From Desulfosporosinus sp. UBA4726 (lineage in GTDB: Bacteria; Bacillota; Desulfitobacteriia; Desulfitobacteriales; Desulfitobacteriaceae): a stretch of DNA of 25,993 nucleotides. The stretch is from the NCBI GenBank assembly GCA_002404215.1, contig DHJG01000094.1, forward strand, positions 12,749 through 38,741. Reading direction: 5' to 3'. A model generated the notes under the pieces. It did not search any database, was not told the origin of the DNA, and saw nothing but the letters and a program-made list of their open reading frames with translations. The position numbers were made by a program, and so were the translations under genes. Positions 22,290 to 25,993 of this stretch are shown here, one piece after another. Each line of letters opens with the position of its first letter. The first letter of the stretch is position 1.

Positions 22290-23801
22290 TTAAGCTTCTA
22301 TACGCTTACTGGGAGAAATTGCGCCAACAGGACAGACAACCGCACATAGCTGACAACCCACACACATTTTAGAGTTTAGGATTGGTATACTGGTTGCTCC
22401 ATCCATTGCCAAGGCTTGATGACCGCCGTCAAAGCAGGACAGATAACATCTACCACACCCCAGACAAAGACTCCGATCGAACTTCGGATAAACGATGGTA
22501 TGACGGTTTAATTCATCGGCCTGTACTAAATTTGATAAGGCCATACCCACCATTTCCTGTACTGAGTAAAACCCCTTTTCTCCTAAATAGGTGGCAAGTC
22601 CATCACACAAATCATCGATAATCCGGTACCCATATTGCATAACCGACGTCGTTACCTGAAGATTGGCACAGCCTAAGGCGATAAATTCAGCAGCATCACG
22701 CCAGGTCTCAATTCCCCCCATGCCGCTAATGGGTGTGTCCTTCAAACCAGGATGCTTCTTCATATCATGGATGAAACGCAAGGCAATGGGTTTTACAGTT
22801 TTACCCGAGTATCCTCCCACACAAGACTTACCATCAACTTGGGGTTCGGAAATGAAATTATCTAAATGAATATTCATGATGCTCTTAATGGTATTAATGG
22901 CTGCGATACCAGTAGCACCGTTCTTCATTGCCGCCAGGGCGGGAGTCTCCATGTTTCCTAGATTGGGTGTCATCTTGGCCAGAATTGGCAAATGTGTTCC
23001 CTTTCTTGTAGCTGCTGTATAAAGTGCAACTAATTCAGGATTCTGTCCGACATCGGAACCTAATCCTTCCCCGGTCATATGCGGACAGGAAAAATTACAT
23101 TCAATAATGTCAACTCCCGCTTCTGTCACTTGGCGTGCCAAGAACGTCCATTCCGCTTCGTTCTGTCCTAAAATAGAGGCAATAATAACTTTATGGGGAA
23201 AATCCTGCTTGAGTCGTCGCATATAATCTAAATTTTCGGCTAAGGTGTGATCCGATATTTGCTCAATATTTTTGAAGCCGATAAACGAGTTTCCTTCCTT
23301 TCGGATGGTTGCAAACCTTGGGGATACTTCTTGGGGGACAAACGTTCCAATAGTTTTAAAAGCCGCACCTGCCCATCCCATGGCGAAAGCCCTAGCCACC
23401 ATATCGTAATTACTAGCGACAACAGAGGAAGATAAAAAGAATGGATTTTCACAAGCTACACCACAAAATTCAATCCCCAAATCAACCTTCGTCAGTTTAC
23501 GTTTCCCTTGTTGGTTTTGCCAATTCCCCACAAAGTCCAATAGCTGTGGAATTCTCACTGGACGATCAATCTTGCCTTTTAAACACGCTTCCTTGCAACT
23601 CTTTTCCTCACACGCCTTGCATAATTCACCATCCCCGACACCTTCTGCTGCGTCGCTGATATTTTCAAAACGAAAAGAGCGAATCACTTTAGCTGGATCC
23701 AGTCCATGAGGACAACTTTTTGTACAGGGGGCCGTATAACAAAGCAGACAGCCATCCGATTCATTTTTAGCGGAAAATTCATTGAGTGCTCTAACCTGCA
23801 A
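22290..23801 (-). CDS. preA: Dihydropyrimidine dehydrogenase catalytic subunit (PreA-type) with extra N-terminal Fe-S module
   Basis: A 503-aa iron-sulfur flavoprotein. The N-terminal 75 residues have two C-x2-C-x4-C-x3-C sets (Cys18, 21, 26, 30 and Cys61, 64, 69, 73), like the Fe-S domain I of mammalian dihydropyrimidine dehydrogenase and PreT/GltD. Next comes an FMN TIM barrel of the dihydroorotate dehydrogenase family with catalytic Cys239 in ECNFSCPH. The C-terminus has two [4Fe-4S] sets (CLGCGRCYLSC, CVGCQLCAVVCP), as in PreA. It reduces uracil/thymine or works in reverse. The FAD/NAD(P)H domains II and III are absent and no preT is in view. The TTG at 23801 is preferred because GGGGGG lies 7 nt upstream; an ATG at 23816 would add five residues. 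It follows hydA. Confidence 0.88.
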   Translation of the reverse strand: MQVRALNEFSAKNESDGCLLCYTAPCTKSCPHGLDPAKVIRSFRFENISDAAEGVGDGELCKACEEKSCKEACLKGKIDRPVRIPQLLDFVGNWQNQQGKRKLTKVDLGIEFCGVACENPFFLSSSVVASNYDMVARAFAMGWAGAAFKTIGTFVPQEVSPRFATIRKEGNSFIGFKNIEQISDHTLAENLDYMRRLKQDFPHKVIIASILGQNEAEWTFLARQVTEAGVDIIECNFSCPHMTGEGLGSDVGQNPELVALYTAATRKGTHLPILAKMTPNLGNMETPALAAMKNGATGIAAINTIKSIMNIHLDNFISEPQVDGKSCVGGYSGKTVKPIALRFIHDMKKHPGLKDTPISGMGGIETWRDAAEFIALGCANLQVTTSVMQYGYRIIDDLCDGLATYLGEKGFYSVQEMVGMALSNLVQADELNRHTIVYPKFDRSLCLGCGRCYLSCFDGGHQALAMDGATSIPILNSKMCVGCQLCAVVCPVGAISPSKRIEA

Positions 23802-23858
23802 ACGACATCCCCCCATTACTTCTTAATCTTCTCTTACTTTACTTCTAACTTCTTACCC

Positions 23859-25226
23859 TTACTTTCTTCCGATCCGTTTAACAAACTTACCCCAGCCCGG
23901 TTTTCCGACAAATTCTCCATCTTGATAGACCAATTTGCCTCTCGAAAAGGTCATCACCGGGTAACCATGCAACTCTTTGCCTTCCCAAATAGTATGATCA
24001 TAATCGGAATGCATGGCTGATACCGTCACGGTAAAATCTTTTTCCGGGTCATAAATCACAATATCGGCATCTTTGCCCACAGTAAGGGAGCCTTTTTGTG
24101 TACAGCCAAAGATTTTGGCTGGATTGGATGAACATAACTCCACCACTTTATTAAAGGAAAGTTTGCCAATATTTGCTGCTGCCAACATATAGGGATACAT
24201 GTTCTCTATACCGGCGCAGCCATTGGGAATCTTGGTGAAATCATCCTTTCCCCAGTCTTTCTCATAACTTTGAAACGGACAATGATCTGTGGCAATTGTA
24301 TCAATCCCACCGGTCTTGATGGCTTTCCATAAGGCATCAAGACTTTCTTGACCTTTCATGGGCGGAGAACAGACAAAGTTTCGTCCATCTTCCCGATTGT
24401 AGACCTCGCTGGTAAATTCCAGATATTGCGGGCAAGTTTCCACATAGACTTCATAGCCTTCCCGTTTGGCATCCATCGCCGCTTCCAAGCCTTCTTTATC
24501 CGCCATATGCACAATATAAAGTGGTGCGTCAAGATTTTTGGCCCAGTGGATTGCTCGCTTATCTCCTTCTGCTTCCACATATTCAGGACGACTCAGATAA
24601 TGGTACCAAGGAGAAGTTTTTCCCTCTTTCTTGAAATATTCAATGTTCATATCGATCAAATCCGGGTTTTCAGCGTGAATGTTAATCAGGGCGCCAATTT
24701 CTTTAGCCCGCAATAACAATTTAGCAAAGGTTGCATCATCAACCATCATGCCTTCCTTCTTGTAGACGAAAAAGCATTTAAAACTGGTGATCCCTTCCTC
24801 CACGGCTTTTTCCATCTCTGCCAATATTTCGCCGCCATTCAAATCTGTTATGCAGCAATGAAAGGCATAATCAACACAAGCCTCAGATTCACAAACGTTT
24901 TTCTTCTCGTTGATCAAGTTGAGAATAGACATACCCTTTCTCTGGATTGGATAGTCGAAAACGGTCGTTACCCCACCACAGGCTGCAGCTCTTGTTCCTG
25001 ACATATAGCTATCTGCCGATACTGTACCGCCAAAGGGCATGGCCAAATGGGTATGCACATCAATAGCACCCGGCAGAACCAGTTTGCCTTTCGCATCAAC
25101 TACAATCGCTCCTTCTTCCGGGAAGTCTTTGCCAATGGCTGCTATCTTGCCATCACTAACGGCGATATCTGCTAGATAAGTTTCTGTAGAAGAAATAATT
25201 GTGCCGTTTTTAATTATCAAATCCAT
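23859..25226 (-). CDS. hydA: Dihydropyrimidinase / D-hydantoinase
   Basis: A 455-aa cyclic amidohydrolase that opens dihydropyrimidine or hydantoin rings. The metal ligands are all present: His58 and His60 (DVHTH), Lys150 to be carboxylated (TSFKCFF), His184 (NIHAE), His240 (YIVHMAD) and Asp314 (ATDHCPF). Catalytic Tyr155 (FVYK) is also present. Length is normal for the dihydropyrimidinase/hydantoinase family (DHPase, SsnA-unlike). AGGAGG lies 8 nt before the ATG. The preA neighbour downstream supports pyrimidine degradation: PreA makes the dihydropyrimidine, HydA opens it to the carbamoyl-amino acid, and an M20 hydrolase upstream may process the product. A hydantoin as substrate is the alternative. 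Confidence 0.93.
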   Translation of the reverse strand: MDLIIKNGTIISSTETYLADIAVSDGKIAAIGKDFPEEGAIVVDAKGKLVLPGAIDVHTHLAMPFGGTVSADSYMSGTRAAACGGVTTVFDYPIQRKGMSILNLINEKKNVCESEACVDYAFHCCITDLNGGEILAEMEKAVEEGITSFKCFFVYKKEGMMVDDATFAKLLLRAKEIGALINIHAENPDLIDMNIEYFKKEGKTSPWYHYLSRPEYVEAEGDKRAIHWAKNLDAPLYIVHMADKEGLEAAMDAKREGYEVYVETCPQYLEFTSEVYNREDGRNFVCSPPMKGQESLDALWKAIKTGGIDTIATDHCPFQSYEKDWGKDDFTKIPNGCAGIENMYPYMLAAANIGKLSFNKVVELCSSNPAKIFGCTQKGSLTVGKDADIVIYDPEKDFTVTVSAMHSDYDHTIWEGKELHGYPVMTFSRGKLVYQDGEFVGKPGWGKFVKRIGRK

Positions 25227-25315
25227 CCTTTAAACCTCCTAACAAGATCAACGATCATCATTCCTCTACTGCTCGCCACCATTCACCCGTTGCCACTCAC
25301 TGACTATCATTCAGG

Positions 25316-25993
25316 CTACCATTCAACCTTAGCAAATGCTTCCGGCCCCTGCGCCGATGTATTGATGTAAATCGCCGCATTACCCACTAAAGCTATTTTC
25401 ATAAAGTCTGTACGGCATTTATCATAGGGAGTATGCGCGTATTGCTCCTGCATGGGAGAATATCCGATGGTAGGTTTTCGGTCTATGCCACAGGTCTTGC
25501 TGGCATCAGTTCCAAAATCCCAATAACCGTATTTGACCATCTGTCCTACCGATTCCAGTCCTGCCGTAGCCGCTTTCACAAAAACATGTTCTTGACTGAT
25601 CTTCCAAGGACTCATATCTTTAGCAGCTTCATAAGCTAAGCCCGTATACGATGTTTCGAGCGCGCTTTTAACAACAACATCGGCTTTGAATTCGGGATCT
25701 TTAGCAGCCAAATCATCAATAATCTCCTGAATCTGAGCCATTGCCGAAGCTGCCGTTTCCCCTGGCAGGGTACGACGGTCGAGAGAAAGCAGGCATCTGT
25801 CCGGAACGATAGACAATGCTCCTGGAGAACATTCAATAATGTTCAAGGATACAGAAGCCTGCCCTAACTCTGGATCTGTAGGGAATGACGGATATAATTC
25901 ATCCTTAATTCTGGTAATCAAGGGAATGGCTTTATAAATCGCATTGATTCCCAACCAGGGTGCACTTCCATGAGATGTTCTACCATATACAGT
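25316..25993 (-). CDS. M20-family metallohydrolase, YgeY-like, partial (5' end outside window)
   Basis: The C-terminal 225 residues of an M20 peptidase/amidohydrolase. The frame stays open to the window edge: 13 codons before 25954 read TVYGRTSHGSAPW, the start of the dimerisation domain (GRTSHGSAP is typical). The protein continues through SIVPDRCLLSLDRRTLPGE to TIGYSPMQEQYAHTPYDKC, which holds the last metal-site His (AHTP). The closest family by memory is YgeY, a selenium-metabolism-linked hydrolase often next to hydantoinase genes; ArgE/DapE and carbamoyl-beta-alanine amidohydrolases are alternatives. It lies 89 bp upstream of hydA on the same strand, so it is probably in the same operon. 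Its catalytic N-terminal part cannot be seen. Confidence 0.85.
   Translation of the reverse strand, partial: TVYGRTSHGSAPWLGINAIYKAIPLITRIKDELYPSFPTDPELGQASVSLNIIECSPGALSIVPDRCLLSLDRRTLPGETAASAMAQIQEIIDDLAAKDPEFKADVVVKSALETSYTGLAYEAAKDMSPWKISQEHVFVKAATAGLESVGQMVKYGYWDFGTDASKTCGIDRKPTIGYSPMQEQYAHTPYDKCRTDFMKIALVGNAAIYINTSAQGPEAFAKVEW

Noticed and set aside
23817..23858. Purine-rich repeated AGAAG/GTAAG motif between hydA and preA
   Set aside because: Irregular low-complexity leader sequence with no consistent unit length; not counted as a repeat array.
1..25993. CRISPR arrays, tRNA/rRNA genes, complete insertion sequences
   Set aside because: No regularly spaced repeats, no tRNA- or rRNA-like sequence and no transposase frame were found on either strand by reading.

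Overview
The window looks like a chromosomal segment of an anaerobic, spore-former-type Firmicute of the Desulfosporosinus/Desulfitobacterium kind (Peptococcaceae). This is an inference from gene content (hgcAB, carboxynorspermidine genes, b-type cytochrome/molybdoenzyme, many small ferredoxin-type proteins), strong GGAGG-type ribosome binding sites, frequent GTG/TTG starts and moderate AT richness. No rRNA, tRNA, CRISPR array or complete insertion sequence was seen.

Layout. (1) 85-1711: a membrane cytochrome-b/molybdopterin oxidoreductase fusion, divergent from a small [4Fe-4S] ferredoxin. (2) 1831-2568: truA. (3) 3074-8004: a complete branched-chain amino-acid type ABC importer, transcribed leftward as livK-livH-livM-livG-livF, with a good sigma-A promoter, an intergenic hairpin after the binding-protein gene and a strong terminator. 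(4) 8072-10862: a leftward polyamine operon (carboxynorspermidine dehydrogenase, nspC decarboxylase, 84-aa unknown) with recognisable promoter and terminator. (5) 10945-11128: a decayed GGDEF-domain fragment and a perfect terminator hairpin. (6) 11295-13910: the most notable locus, a leftward arsR-hgcA-hgcB operon for mercury methylation, facing a DUF4405-type membrane cytochrome gene. (7) 14028-15251: yojF and bshB2-like genes, as paired in Bacillus. (8) 15388-18595: an accessory stretch with small orphan ORFs, a HEAT-like protein, a 32-bp inverted repeat, and a plasmid-style parA plus ribbon-helix-helix partner preceded by several inverted repeats. (9) 18647-25993: a leftward pyrimidine/hydantoin catabolism region: an M20 hydrolase (cut by the window end), dihydropyrimidinase/hydantoinase, a dihydropyrimidine dehydrogenase PreA-type protein with an unusual N-terminal Fe-S module, then a four-gene NMT1/THI5-type ABC importer.

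How the genes work together. HgcA (corrinoid protein with the cap-helix motif NVWCAAGKG) and HgcB (2[4Fe-4S] ferredoxin with a C-terminal Cys pair) form the known methylmercury-forming pair, and the adjacent ArsR probably controls them. The importer, PreA, HydA and M20 hydrolase form a plausible uptake-and-degradation route for a cyclic ureide such as a pyrimidine or hydantoin. The partition pair suggests that a plasmid or integrative element contributed to the 15.4-18.6 kb stretch.
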